Shown here piece by piece: positions 52,301 to 61,270 of a DNA stretch of 64,000 bases. Made by a program: the position numbers and the translations under genes. This DNA comes from Enterococcus mundtii (GTDB lineage Bacteria; Bacillota; Bacilli; Lactobacillales; Enterococcaceae), in contig NZ_CP018061.1 of assembly GCF_002813755.1 (NCBI RefSeq), positions 920,001 through 984,000 of the forward strand, written 5' to 3'. Under the pieces are notes generated by a model. The model saw only the letters and a list, made by a program, of their open reading frames with translations, was not told the DNA's origin and made no database searches. Numbering within the stretch: the stretch's first letter is position 1; the number at the start of each line of letters is the position of its first letter.

Positions 52301-54184
52301 ATGGAACTGTATTATTTAGTTGGTTTGTTTGGTATAATTTTTGGACTTTATGTGTTAGCAAAAAGAAACAATAAGATAAAACCATTCTTTTCCAAATTAA
52401 CTTTAGCATTTTTGGTTGTATACTTGATCTGGCGTCTTTTCTACACGATCCCAAATGATGGCGTGATATCATTAACTTTCGGTCTTATTTTATATGTGGC
52501 AGAATTTATTGGTTTATTTGTGTATGTTTTTTTTATTTACTTGTTTTCTAATAAGTTGTCGAAAGAGTCCGTGAGAGTTCATTACGATGAGGAGCCATTT
52601 CAACCAAGTGTAGCAGCGTTTATATGTACGTATAATGAGGATAATAAATTAGTGATCGCGACTGCTTTGGCTGTCAAAGCGTTACGTTATCCAAATAAGA
52701 AAATATATATTTGTGATGATGGTCATCGTGAGGAATTGAAAGAACTTGCAGAAAAATACCATATTGGTTATCTGACAAGAGAAGGTAACGAGAACGCAAA
52801 GGCAGGAAATATCAACTATGCACTTTCACAAACAAGTAGCGACTTGATTTTGCTTTTAGATGCTGATTTCATCGTTAAGAAAAATATTATTTACGAGGCT
52901 ATCGATTATTTTAGAAATCCAAAGGTTGCGTTAATTCAATATCCTCAAACTTTTTATAATAAAGATCCCTTCCAATTATTGAGAAAATCATTTTACAATG
53001 AACAGGAATTATTTATGCGTTTTTTAGAACCAGCTCTTTCACGTGAAAATGCGTTGATCCATATCGGGACCAACGCTATCATTCGACGCAGTGCTTTAGA
53101 GGAGATAGGTGGCGTCCCAACAAAAAGCATTACTGAAGATATGGCAACAGGGATGTTATTGCAAAATGCTGGTTATGAAACGATTTTCATAAATAAAGCT
53201 TATGCTTTGGGAATCACGCCTTATACAGCTCGAGAGCTGTCCTCTCAACGGACACGTTGGGCCCAAGGTACAAAGCAAATATTTGACCATTTTAAACCAC
53301 GTAAATTTAAAGGGTTATCTCGTATGCAAAAATTGTGTTACTATAATTCTTATTTGTACTGGTTTACTTCATTTCAAAAAATCATTTTTTTATTAGCACC
53401 AACTCTTTTTATGGTCTTTGATATATTTATTGTTCGAAGTAACAACAATCAGTTATTATTGTTCTTTTTACCACCGTTTGTCATGATTTCTCTTTCGTTT
53501 CGGTTGTATGTTCCTAAAATCAGGAATCTTACTACTTCGCATATCTATGATTGTTTTGTCGCGCCGATCCATACTAGAGCATTGATCAAAGAGTTCTTTC
53601 ATTCGGAAAAAAAATTCAAAGTGACAAAAAAGGAACTTGTTGACAGTCAATCATTTGATTGGCGAACAGTTTTTCCTCACATGTTACTATTTGGTTGGAT
53701 CGCTTTCGCCTCTATCGTTGCATTGTACCGACTTTATCGAGGAGAAGGATATGAAACAGGCTATATTGTGACACTTCTATGGTCAGTGTATAACCTCTAT
53801 GGATTATTCTATGCGATTTTGATTGGTAAAAATCGAACAATTGAAAGCGACAGTGAAGCATTGAGCATTGTAACAAAGAAACAACTAAGTTATCTATCCC
53901 AATCATTTGAGATGTATCAAATGAGTTATAACGGATTTAGACTTCGTTCCAAAAAATTAGTTACTCCTACTTTTACACCTGGGAAAGCTTATTTATTTAT
54001 GGATGAGAAAACTGGACTTCGAATCAATTCGATATGTAAAGAAAATCATGGGAGATATGCGACTTTCTCATTTAACAATTTGACACAAGCTTCTGCAGAA
54101 GAACTTGCAAGTTACTACAGTGATCAGTTGAATGCAGCAAAACAATTAGAATTCGATATGGAAACCGATACTTTACAAAGTTGA
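52301..54184 (+). CDS. Cellulose-synthase-like family 2 glycosyltransferase
   Basis: The 627-residue membrane protein has the processive GT2 motifs: FICTYNEDN, YICDDGHREELK, LLLDADFIVKKN, TEDMATGMLLQNAGYE and QRTRWAQG, flanked by two N-terminal and about five later membrane segments. The last 110 residues are beta-rich (GKAYLFMDEKTGLRINS) and sit where BcsA carries PilZ, but no RxxxR or D/NxSxxG motif is visible. It probably makes and exports a polysaccharide. The usual partner genes (bcsB, bcsZ, diguanylate cyclase) are absent. The ATG at 52301 has AAAGGTGG upstream. Confidence 0.85.
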   Translation: MELYYLVGLFGIIFGLYVLAKRNNKIKPFFSKLTLAFLVVYLIWRLFYTIPNDGVISLTFGLILYVAEFIGLFVYVFFIYLFSNKLSKESVRVHYDEEPFQPSVAAFICTYNEDNKLVIATALAVKALRYPNKKIYICDDGHREELKELAEKYHIGYLTREGNENAKAGNINYALSQTSSDLILLLDADFIVKKNIIYEAIDYFRNPKVALIQYPQTFYNKDPFQLLRKSFYNEQELFMRFLEPALSRENALIHIGTNAIIRRSALEEIGGVPTKSITEDMATGMLLQNAGYETIFINKAYALGITPYTARELSSQRTRWAQGTKQIFDHFKPRKFKGLSRMQKLCYYNSYLYWFTSFQKIIFLLAPTLFMVFDIFIVRSNNNQLLLFFLPPFVMISLSFRLYVPKIRNLTTSHIYDCFVAPIHTRALIKEFFHSEKKFKVTKKELVDSQSFDWRTVFPHMLLFGWIAFASIVALYRLYRGEGYETGYIVTLLWSVYNLYGLFYAILIGKNRTIESDSEALSIVTKKQLSYLSQSFEMYQMSYNGFRLRSKKLVTPTFTPGKAYLFMDEKTGLRINSICKENHGRYATFSFNNLTQASAEELASYYSDQLNAAKQLEFDMETDTLQS

Positions 54185-54248
54185 GAGTATGACCATTACT
54201 AATAGAAAATGAACACTGACAATAATAACAATAGCGATATGACAGAGG

Positions 54249-54356
54249 TCGGCACAGAAGTATTTAGCCTCGATAAATAAGACGGCAGCCACGTAAAATG
54301 TTCTTCAAATTTTTGTGGCTGCCGTCTTATTTCCGAAGAGTTTACTTCTGTCCCCG
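54249..54356. repeat. Composite intergenic dyad with terminator core
   Basis: The inner 18-bp perfect stem is AAATAAGACGGCAGCCAC (54275-54292) / GTGGCTGCCGTCTTATTT (54315-54332). The outer arms are CAGAAGTA (54255-54262) / TACTTCTG (54343-54350), with CGATAAATAAG and CTTATTTCCGAAGAG next to the core. It probably terminates the glycosyltransferase transcript and belongs to the dyad family seen at 49186. Confidence 0.7.
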
Positions 54357-54437
54357 CTGTATATTCCCTTTTAGAATATGCGTGAAGACTAATATCCTAC
54401 ACACTTTTTATTGAAATAGTATATCGAAACACTTTAA

Positions 54438-54496
54438 TTGACTTTGACCAATTTTGACGTATAATAGGGTTTGTTCATAACTTACAAAAAGTAAGT
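54438..54496 (+). promoter_or_regulatory. tuf promoter with ACTTAC-N5-GTAAGT operator
   Basis: -35 TTGACT (54438-54443) and -10 TATAAT (54460-54465) have a 16-base spacer. Fourteen bases after the -10 box lies ACTTAC-AAAAA-GTAAGT (54480-54496), the same dyad as in the mhqO promoter. The leader to the ATG is about 120 bases. Confidence 0.68.
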
Positions 54497-54590
54497 GTAG
54501 TTGTTTTTTTGAGTTTATACTAAAAAAACTGTTATGGACGATGAGCTGAAATCATTCAGTGCATAAGACTATTTAGGAGGTTTGTTAATT

Positions 54591-55778
54591 ATGGCAAAAG
54601 AACATTTTGATAGAAGTAAACCACACGTAAACATCGGAACCATTGGGCACGTTGACCATGGGAAGACCACATTGACTGCTGCAATCACGACAGTATTAGG
54701 GAAAAAAGGCTTAGCAAATCCTCAAGATTATGCAAGCATTGATGCAGCTCCAGAAGAACGTGAACGTGGGATCACCATCAACACGGCACACGTAGAATAT
54801 GAAACTGATAAACGTCACTATGCACATATCGATGCACCAGGACATGCGGATTATGTGAAGAACATGATCACAGGCGCCGCTCAAATGGATGGTGCGATCT
54901 TAGTTGTTTCTGCGACAGATGGACCAATGCCTCAAACTCGCGAGCATATCCTTTTATCACGTCAAGTTGGTGTAAAATATTTGATTGTATTTTTGAATAA
55001 AGTTGATTTGGTCGATGATGAAGAATTGATCGATCTTGTAGAAATGGAAGTTCGTGAATTACTGAATGAATATGGTTTCCCAGGTGATGACACACCTGTC
55101 ATCAAAGGCTCTGCATTGAAAGCATTGCAAGGTGACCCAGAAGCAGAAGCTGCGATCAATGAATTGATGGAAACAGTGGATGACTATATCCCAACACCAG
55201 AACGTGATACCGACAAACCATTGCTTTTACCAGTTGAAGATGTTTTCTCAATCACTGGTCGCGGAACGGTAGCATCTGGTCGTATCGACCGTGGAGCTGT
55301 TCGTGTCGGTGATGAAATCGAGATCATCGGAATCAAACCTGAAACGAAAAAAGCGGTTGTGACAGGGGTAGAGATGTTCCGTAAAACGTTAGATTATGGC
55401 GAAGCTGGAGATAACGTAGGAATCTTGTTACGTGGTATCCAAAGAGAAGATATTGAACGTGGACAAGTAATTGCGAAACCTGGTTCAATCACACCACATA
55501 CAAAATTCAAAGCGGAAGTTTATGTATTGACGAAAGAAGAAGGCGGACGTCATACACCATTCTTCAATAACTACCGCCCACAATTTTATTTCCGCACAAC
55601 AGATGTAACAGGTACGATCGTGTTGCCAGAAGGAACAGAAATGGTCATGCCTGGAGACAACGTAACCATCGAGGTAGAGTTGATCCATCCAGTGGCAATC
55701 GAACAAGGAACGACTTTCTCTATTCGTGAAGGTGGTCGAACTGTCGGTTCAGGAATGGTAACAGAAATCGAAGCGTAA
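54591..55778 (+). CDS. tuf: Elongation factor Tu, second enterococcal copy (TufB type)
   Basis: The 395-residue EF-Tu has G1 GHVDHGKT, G2 ERGITI, G3 DAPGH and G4 NKVD, plus domains 2 and 3 complete. The C-terminal two thirds read like streptococcal EF-Tu ([20 protein letters not shown], ending [14 protein letters not shown]) rather than the enterococcal TufA ending. It stands alone, outside a str operon. This matches the horizontally acquired tufB reported in E. faecium, E. hirae, E. durans and relatives. The RBS AGGAGG is nine bases before the ATG. Confidence 0.93.
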   Translation: MAKEHFDRSKPHVNIGTIGHVDHGKTTLTAAITTVLGKKGLANPQDYASIDAAPEERERGITINTAHVEYETDKRHYAHIDAPGHADYVKNMITGAAQMDGAILVVSATDGPMPQTREHILLSRQVGVKYLIVFLNKVDLVDDEELIDLVEMEVRELLNEYGFPGDDTPVIKGSALKALQGDPEAEAAINELMETVDDYIPTPERDTDKPLLLPVEDVFSITGRGTVASGRIDRGAVRVGDEIEIIGIKPETKKAVVTGVEMFRKTLDYGEAGDNVGILLRGIQREDIERGQVIAKPGSITPHTKFKAEVYVLTKEEGGRHTPFFNNYRPQFYFRTTDVTGTIVLPEGTEMVMPGDNVTIEVELIHPVAIEQGTTFSIREGGRTVGSGMVTEIEA

Positions 55779-55808
55779 GTATTTTTTATAAAAAAATATA
55801 AAACCTGT

Positions 55809-55923
55809 GGACAAGGTATTTACTTGAATATCTTGTCCAATGGTTGTAATAGAAGTGTTAAGCACCGATAAATAAGCGAGCAAACTCGAAAATTTTTTTA
55901 TATTTTTGGGTTTCTCGCTTTTT
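55809..55923 (+). terminator. Hairpins and terminator downstream of tuf
   Basis: A first hairpin GGACAAG..CTTGTCC (55809-55838) has no T run. A second, AAGCGAG..AAACTCGAAAA / TTTTGGGTTT..CTCGCTT (55868-55919), ends in TTTTT and is the likely terminator. It is flanked by CACCGATAAATAAG, the block seen in other intergenic dyads. Confidence 0.72.
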
Positions 55924-56097
55924 TTGAAGTGGAGATCTTCGAACGACCTTTTGTGCGAATTTAGTAGGTACAAGACAACTAGTATCCTTGTTGCTTATTT
56001 CCCTCGCTTTTTCTTGTTTTTGCCATGCCTATAAATTTGTTATAATAGATTTATCTGTGTTTCTAAAAACTATGACAAAAAGTTAAGAGGGGATTCA
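55924..56097 (+). other. Spacer and promoter region of the fic gene
   Basis: TTGTTATAATAGAT (56037-56050) contains a likely -10 box, 50 bases before the fic start. AGAGGGG (56087-56093) is the RBS. No ORF is present. Confidence 0.5.
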
Positions 56098-56484
56098 ATG
56101 ATTTCAGAAAATAAGTTAGGCTTGACCAGTCAAGTCGAGTTGGCAAAAGCGGAAGAAAAAATCAGTAAGCAAAAAGCAAAAAAATTATATGATTCTGGAA
56201 GAATAGATGAATTAGAAATTGGAACGTTCAAAGGGTTAAGTGAAATCCATGACTATTTGTTTTCTGAAATCGATGGTTTTGCTGGGGAAATTCGCTCAGT
56301 AAATAGTGCAAAGGTAAATTTTCGGTTTGCGCCGGTCATGTATTTGGAGTATTCTCTAAAGCATATTGACCAAATGCCACAGTCTACTTTTGAAGAAATC
56401 ATCAAAAAATATGTAGAGATGAACATCGCTCATCCTTTTCGTGAAGGGAACGGTAGGAGTACTAGAATTTGGTTAGATCTCATT

Positions 56485-56700
56485 GTGAACTACTCACCAC
56501 TTAGCTAAACCTACCGGTTTTTAACGCTTGAAGTGGGAGCTTCTTGGGAATAGAGCATACTTGATAGTGTATTTCTTTACTAACAGCGGTGTCTCTTATT
56601 TGCCAAGCTATCCCCGTAGTTCCTACGGTTCTTGATTTTATCTAAGCTAATTGTTTTATTCGGAGACCTTCGATCAGAATATTGATGCTTGCGTTTATAT
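56485..56700 (-). ncRNA. Predicted omega RNA of TnpB at the right end
   Basis: In IS605-type elements the guide RNA of TnpB starts in the 3' part of tnpB and runs through the right end of the element into the flank. The structured stretch 56485-56641 beyond the tnpB stop fits this scaffold. The guide would start at 56484 on the minus strand (AATGAGATCTAACCAAAT). Extent and processing are inferred. Confidence 0.45.
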
Positions 56701-57784
56701 CACGGTCATGATGAGCATGACAAACCGGACAAGTCCATTCTCGTATTTCGAGCGTTTTCTTGCCATCTTGATGACCACAATCCGAACAGAGTTGACTAGA
56801 TGGGAACCATTTATCTACTTTGATGATTTCACATCCATACCAGTCAGCTTTGTATTGTAGTTTAGTTACAAAACTAGACCACGATACATCAGAAATACTT
56901 TTAGCTAATTTATGATTGCGTAACATACCTTTTGCATTTAAGTCTTCAATACAGATAGTATCGTGATTTTTGATAATCTCTGTACTTAACTTGTTTAGAA
57001 AGTCGTTGCGCTGATTCATTACTTTTTCATGTAGCCGCGCTACTTTTCGTTTTTGTTTTTGATAGTTTTTGGCTTCAAAGAGATTGACACCTTTCTTTTT
57101 AGCTAATAATGCACGTCTTGACAACTTACGTTGTTCACGTTTTAGTTTCTTTTCCATTTTTGACGTGAACTTATTATTATCAATCTTTTGACCGTCAGAA
57201 AGAATGGCAAAATCAGTTATACCAAGATCAATTCCAATAGAAGAATCGTTTTTAGGAAGTTCAACTATTTCTTCTTTACACAACAAAGAAATATGGTAAT
57301 TACCACTTGGATGACGTGAGATTGTGGCAGATTTGATAATTCCTTTAGGTTGTCTATGGAGTTTAATCTTGACTAAAGACTTCAACTTAGGAACTTTGAT
57401 GAATTTATTATCAATCAAAGCTACTGTTCCTTTTTGGTTGTTAGTAGTATAGCTTTGTACAGGATTCTTCTTACTTTTGAATCGAGGAAACCCAACGGAT
57501 TTATCTCTAAAAAAATTCTTATATGCCTTATCTAAATTAAGTTGTGCATTCGCTAGAGCCAGGCTATCTACTTCCTTCAAAAACGGAAATTCTTCCTTAT
57601 ATTGAGCTGGTGTTGGAAAATTCATTTTTATAGAAGAATCATTTTTAGTTTCTTCATAATTTTTCATTCGGTCATCAAGCATTAGATTGTAGACCTTACG
57701 GACACAACCAAAAGACTTAGCAAAGAACATTTCCTGCTCTTCTGTTGGATAAATTCTGAATTTATATGCTTTTAGTCGCTCCAT
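56642..57784 (-). CDS. tnpB: TnpB RNA-guided nuclease of IS605 family
   Basis: The 380-residue protein has an N-terminal helix-turn-helix/OrfB part (LKAYKFRIYPTEEQE) and a RuvC nuclease with all three acidic residues: Asp186 (GIDLGITDFA), Glu280 (CIEDLNAKGM) and Asp362 (HDRDINAS). A zinc-finger C-x2-C...C-x2-C (LCSDCG, WTCPVCH) lies between the last two. It looks catalytically intact. The ATG at 57784 has AGGTGAG upstream. TnpB cuts the empty donor site next to the transposon-adjacent motif and so favours retention of the element. Confidence 0.93.
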   Translation of the reverse strand: MERLKAYKFRIYPTEEQEMFFAKSFGCVRKVYNLMLDDRMKNYEETKNDSSIKMNFPTPAQYKEEFPFLKEVDSLALANAQLNLDKAYKNFFRDKSVGFPRFKSKKNPVQSYTTNNQKGTVALIDNKFIKVPKLKSLVKIKLHRQPKGIIKSATISRHPSGNYHISLLCKEEIVELPKNDSSIGIDLGITDFAILSDGQKIDNNKFTSKMEKKLKREQRKLSRRALLAKKKGVNLFEAKNYQKQKRKVARLHEKVMNQRNDFLNKLSTEIIKNHDTICIEDLNAKGMLRNHKLAKSISDVSWSSFVTKLQYKADWYGCEIIKVDKWFPSSQLCSDCGHQDGKKTLEIREWTCPVCHAHHDRDINASINILIEGLRIKQLA

Positions 57785-57800
57785 AAGACTCACCTACTCT

Positions 57801-58205
57801 CTATTTGTGGTTATTACCTTGATTCTGAATATACTTTTTGATGACATCAATTGGTGCGCCACCAGTTGTCAACAGGCAGAAACTTTTAGACCAAAACATT
57901 TCTTTCCAAAGATATTGTTTTACTCTAGGATAGTCACGCTTTATCAAGCGTGAACTCGCGCTTTTATAAGCGTTGATGAACTTCGTCAGCTCTGTTTTTG
58001 GCTGTGCTTTGAACATAATATGAACATGATCTTTATCATGATTCCACTCAACGAGAGTGATGTGATATGACTCTGCAATTCGTACAAAAGTTATTTTAGC
58101 AAATTCAGATATTTCATCATCAATCACTTGTCTACGGTATTTAGTTACCAGTACAAGATGATAATAGAGAAGAAACACTGAATGATTATTAGTATCTAGT
58201 TCCAT
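57801..58205 (-). CDS. tnpA: IS200/IS605-family transposase TnpA (Y1 HUH)
   Basis: The 134-residue HUH single-strand transposase has the HUH pair in KDHVHIMFKA and the catalytic Tyr in an IKKYIQNQ context near the C-terminus (about residue 126). Length and motifs are complete. It excises and inserts single-stranded circles at the lagging strand. The stop lies 16 bases before tnpB. Confidence 0.93.
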   Translation of the reverse strand: MELDTNNHSVFLLYYHLVLVTKYRRQVIDDEISEFAKITFVRIAESYHITLVEWNHDKDHVHIMFKAQPKTELTKFINAYKSASSRLIKRDYPRVKQYLWKEMFWSKSFCLLTTGGAPIDVIKKYIQNQGNNHK

Positions 58206-58621
58206 TGTTATATCAGCTCATTTCTTATATAGACTGATTATAACATAGTACAAAATAAAAAGGCAATATGCATTACATGTCGGTTTTCGAGTTACCAACG
58301 GTAACCCTCATACCGAACGGCATTCATCACCCACCTATAGAGGATGGGCGACTTCTGCCTGAATTAAGTTAAAATCGGAGATACAGAAAGTGGTTGACTG
58401 GAATCTAATTGACAAGTCGGATTATTTATCTGCAATGGAACGTAGTCCGATCAATGACTTAGAAATCAGCTATTTGATTTCTAACGCGTTGACAGATAAG
58501 ATTTCCGATCGTGAACTTTATATGAAAGGAATCGATGTGAGTTATTTTTATGAAGGTTACTCTGAATATACGATTGATGATCTATAACAGAAGGAAAAAA
58601 TGTTTTATGAATAAACAAAGT

Positions 58622-58663
58622 ACGCCTGATTTTGACTAAAACAGCAAAATCAGGCGTTTTTTT
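58622..58663. terminator. Bidirectional terminator between fic and mprF
   Basis: A 13-bp perfect stem ACGCCTGATTTTG / CAAAATCAGGCGT is followed by TTTTTTT, directly at the end of mprF. Confidence 0.88.
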
Positions 58664-61247
58664 ATTTACGGAACCATTTTTTTAAGCCATTCAAAGGTTT
58701 TGTTTTTTGATCAACGGGCGCATTGTCAATGATCAATAACGTGATCATTACATAAGCGATCCAACTATCTCTTGAATAAAGTGTATAGCGAGATCTCCAG
58801 TTGGTGGCATATTTATCTTTGTATTCTCTTAACCCTTGGAATGAATAAAAATGTGACCCAAATTCATAAACCAAGTACGCAATCCGTTCTTGGATAAAAC
58901 TTTTTCTTGAGGTCCCCACATTAGACAAAGGAGCCATACCCAAATTGAACCATTGGATATTTTCCTCCTTCATATATTCAAAAAGATGGATGAATAAATA
59001 GTCCATGCTACCGGAAGGGGCAGTATCTGGATCATAGCGCATCAAATCAATCGTTCCGATCTTATCATTCGTATAAGTCGGCATGATCGAAGCGAAAGCG
59101 ACCAACTCACCTTGATCGTTTTTGACGACTGCAATCGGTGCTCGCTGTAAATAGTCTTCTGAGAAGAAACCTAATGAGAAGCCTTTTTCTTTGCGACTGC
59201 CTAGCCAACGATCAGAAATGGTTTTAAGCTCAGCCATTTGTCGGGATGAAAATGGGGGCTGAAGTACCTCAAACGTGAATCCTTCTCGTTCGATGCGATT
59301 CAGTATCGCACGTGTGCCTTTCATTTTTTTCCCAGAAGTCGTGAAGTCGGCTAACGAAACATGGCCTTCTTCGCCCATTTTGATAAAATCATAGCCAAAT
59401 TCATGAAGGATCATAACCAGTTCTTCGCTCGTTTCATAAAAGACTGGCAAGTAGCATAAGCGATCTGTTTCTGCGATAAAGGCTTCGATCGCTTCTGGAA
59501 AATCTTCTTTTTTGCCTGAGGGATCGCCCATCACCACACACTTATTGTTATAACTAGCAAATTGTAACAAGACGGTTGCTTCCCCGTCTTTTTCATAGGT
59601 AAACATCCGTTTATCTTTCAAAAATATCAGTTGACTATCTGAATTACCGCCGTAAGTTTCTAAAATCGTGGTGGCGACCGCTTCATCTAACTCTTGTCCA
59701 ACTTGTGCTTTTTTACCTTGGAGATAGTGGACAAATAAAATCATGATAAAGGCTACTGCTAAAATTGCTAGAAAACCAGACAACCAAATTTTTTCTGATG
59801 GAAATAGAAAAAATGAAATAAACCGATGATTACGATGTGGGAAAGTGGGCATATTATAAACACCGATCACGATATATAAAACGGTCAATGCACCTATGAT
59901 CAACCCATCGATCGTCAACCATTCCCACGAGTAGATAAATTGATCTCTGAACAATTCATTACGTGAAGCGATCACGATACCTAATAGCAATAGTAAGAAA
60001 ATAATGCCAGTAGTGCTTAGATCATTCAGCCCAACATAAATTAATGAAACAAGGATCAAAAAAATGGTTGGCCAGTAGACACGCTTGACTCTGGCTGCGA
60101 TGCCTCGTCCCATAATAACAAACAAGAAGCCTAACAATATGCTTGGAAATTGCATAATAAAATGCATCTTTATAGGATTGATATGATGCAACCAACGAAA
60201 CTCAGTAAATGCTTGCGGGATCGTTGCTGAAAGAACCAACATGATGCCAGAAAAATACATTAAGATCACCAGGATCTTCCGAGCAATCTGGGTCGCTAAT
60301 TGCTTTGGAATACCAGAGTATCGTTGGTCGATCGATACACCGACATTTTTAAAGAAGAAAACTAATCCAATGAAAAATGGAATAAAGTAATAGAAGATCC
60401 GATAAAGCAAGATCCAGATCACAACGGTTTCTTTAGGGATACCTAGAGCTGATAAACCAAAGATCATCATCACATCAAAACTACCGATTTCTCCTGGGAT
60501 CATTGAGATGATCCCGATAACTGAAGCAGCGATAAATAGAGGGATTGTTTGCCATAGATCGATGGGGATCTCCATCAAATAGCCGACTGCAAGAAAGGTT
60601 CCTAAGACACCCGTCCATTCCAATAAGGAAACGAGTAACAATTGCCCTTGGGATTTAATTGAAAGACCACCAACATAGCCTTCTTTTTTGATCGTGGTAA
60701 AAATAAAAACGATGGGGAAATACAAACCACCGGCAATCAACCAAATCCAATACTGTTTAAGAAACGGAGCGACAGGAGTAAAGAAGACCATAAAAAACGA
60801 GACTAAACTATACAGAGATAAACCCGCCATCAAAAATAAAAATACTTTAGATAAAGCTTGCATGACTTGTTTGCTATCTTTTCTTTGACCGTAGAGTTCG
60901 GATCGTAAACCGATACTGACAAAGCCACCAAATCCAGCAATGTTATTAATAGTATTGATCATCCAACTTGTTTCAAATAAATATAATGGCTTTTGCTTTT
61001 GATTTAGTAACTTGTTGAAAATCAAATCATATCCAATCATGGGTAGAATAGAAATCAACCCAATCAAAAACATGACACCAATTTTCCAGAGTGGGATCGT
61101 GGAAAATGTTTGAGCTAGTTGGTCCGCAGATAACAAAGTACTGATTGTCATCAATTCACGAATAATAATCACTAATACAGAAATCAAAAAAATCGTTTTG
61201 ATAAGTCTCAAGTGGCTTTTGAACCACTGAATGATTGGCTTGAACAA
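58662..61247 (-). CDS. mprF: Phosphatidylglycerol lysyltransferase/flippase MprF
   Basis: The 861-residue protein has about 14 membrane segments (1-530) forming the flippase/UPF0104 part, with MIPGEIGSFDVMMIFG. A cytoplasmic aminoacyltransferase domain (about 540-850, DUF2156) has YNNKCVVMGDPSGKKEDF, SLGFFSEDYL and DLMRYDPDTAPSGSMDYLF. It transfers lysine (in enterococci also Ala/Arg) from tRNA to phosphatidylglycerol and flips it, giving resistance to cationic peptides. The likely start is TTG 61247 with AGGTGA upstream; a TTG at 61268 lacks an RBS. Confidence 0.92.
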   Translation of the reverse strand: MFKPIIQWFKSHLRLIKTIFLISVLVIIIRELMTISTLLSADQLAQTFSTIPLWKIGVMFLIGLISILPMIGYDLIFNKLLNQKQKPLYLFETSWMINTINNIAGFGGFVSIGLRSELYGQRKDSKQVMQALSKVFLFLMAGLSLYSLVSFFMVFFTPVAPFLKQYWIWLIAGGLYFPIVFIFTTIKKEGYVGGLSIKSQGQLLLVSLLEWTGVLGTFLAVGYLMEIPIDLWQTIPLFIAASVIGIISMIPGEIGSFDVMMIFGLSALGIPKETVVIWILLYRIFYYFIPFFIGLVFFFKNVGVSIDQRYSGIPKQLATQIARKILVILMYFSGIMLVLSATIPQAFTEFRWLHHINPIKMHFIMQFPSILLGFLFVIMGRGIAARVKRVYWPTIFLILVSLIYVGLNDLSTTGIIFLLLLLGIVIASRNELFRDQFIYSWEWLTIDGLIIGALTVLYIVIGVYNMPTFPHRNHRFISFFLFPSEKIWLSGFLAILAVAFIMILFVHYLQGKKAQVGQELDEAVATTILETYGGNSDSQLIFLKDKRMFTYEKDGEATVLLQFASYNNKCVVMGDPSGKKEDFPEAIEAFIAETDRLCYLPVFYETSEELVMILHEFGYDFIKMGEEGHVSLADFTTSGKKMKGTRAILNRIEREGFTFEVLQPPFSSRQMAELKTISDRWLGSRKEKGFSLGFFSEDYLQRAPIAVVKNDQGELVAFASIMPTYTNDKIGTIDLMRYDPDTAPSGSMDYLFIHLFEYMKEENIQWFNLGMAPLSNVGTSRKSFIQERIAYLVYEFGSHFYSFQGLREYKDKYATNWRSRYTLYSRDSWIAYVMITLLIIDNAPVDQKTKPLNGLKKWFRK

Positions 61248-61270
61248 AAAATCACCTACTATTTTCAAAT

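Larger units (their letters stand above)
56485..58368 (-). mobile_element. IS200/IS605-family insertion sequence (tnpA + tnpB)
   Basis: The 1884-bp element has its ends set by reconstruction of the interrupted fic frame. On the minus strand it follows TTTTAA in the host and begins CTTAATTCAGGC, and ends GTAGTTCAC. There are no inverted repeats or target duplication, as expected. Subterminal hairpins are visible: CCCACCT..AGGATGGG near the left end (58331-58349) and AAACC-TACC-GGTTT (56507-56519) near the right end. It carries both transposase and accessory nuclease genes, in the order tnpA then tnpB. Confidence 0.9.
56098..58587 (+). pseudogene. Fic family protein gene split by an IS200/IS605 element
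   Basis: The gene is in two parts, 56098-56484 and 58369-58587. Joining them exactly at these bases restores one frame of 201 residues with the sequence DLILKSEIQKVVDWN across the junction. The Fic motif HPFREGNGR is in the first part (about residue 112). Fic enzymes usually transfer AMP to target proteins. The insertion leaves a truncated product that ends with foreign residues after Ile129, removing the C-terminal helices. The second part has no start of its own apart from a GTG at 58390, so the gene is inactive unless the element excises. Confidence 0.85.
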
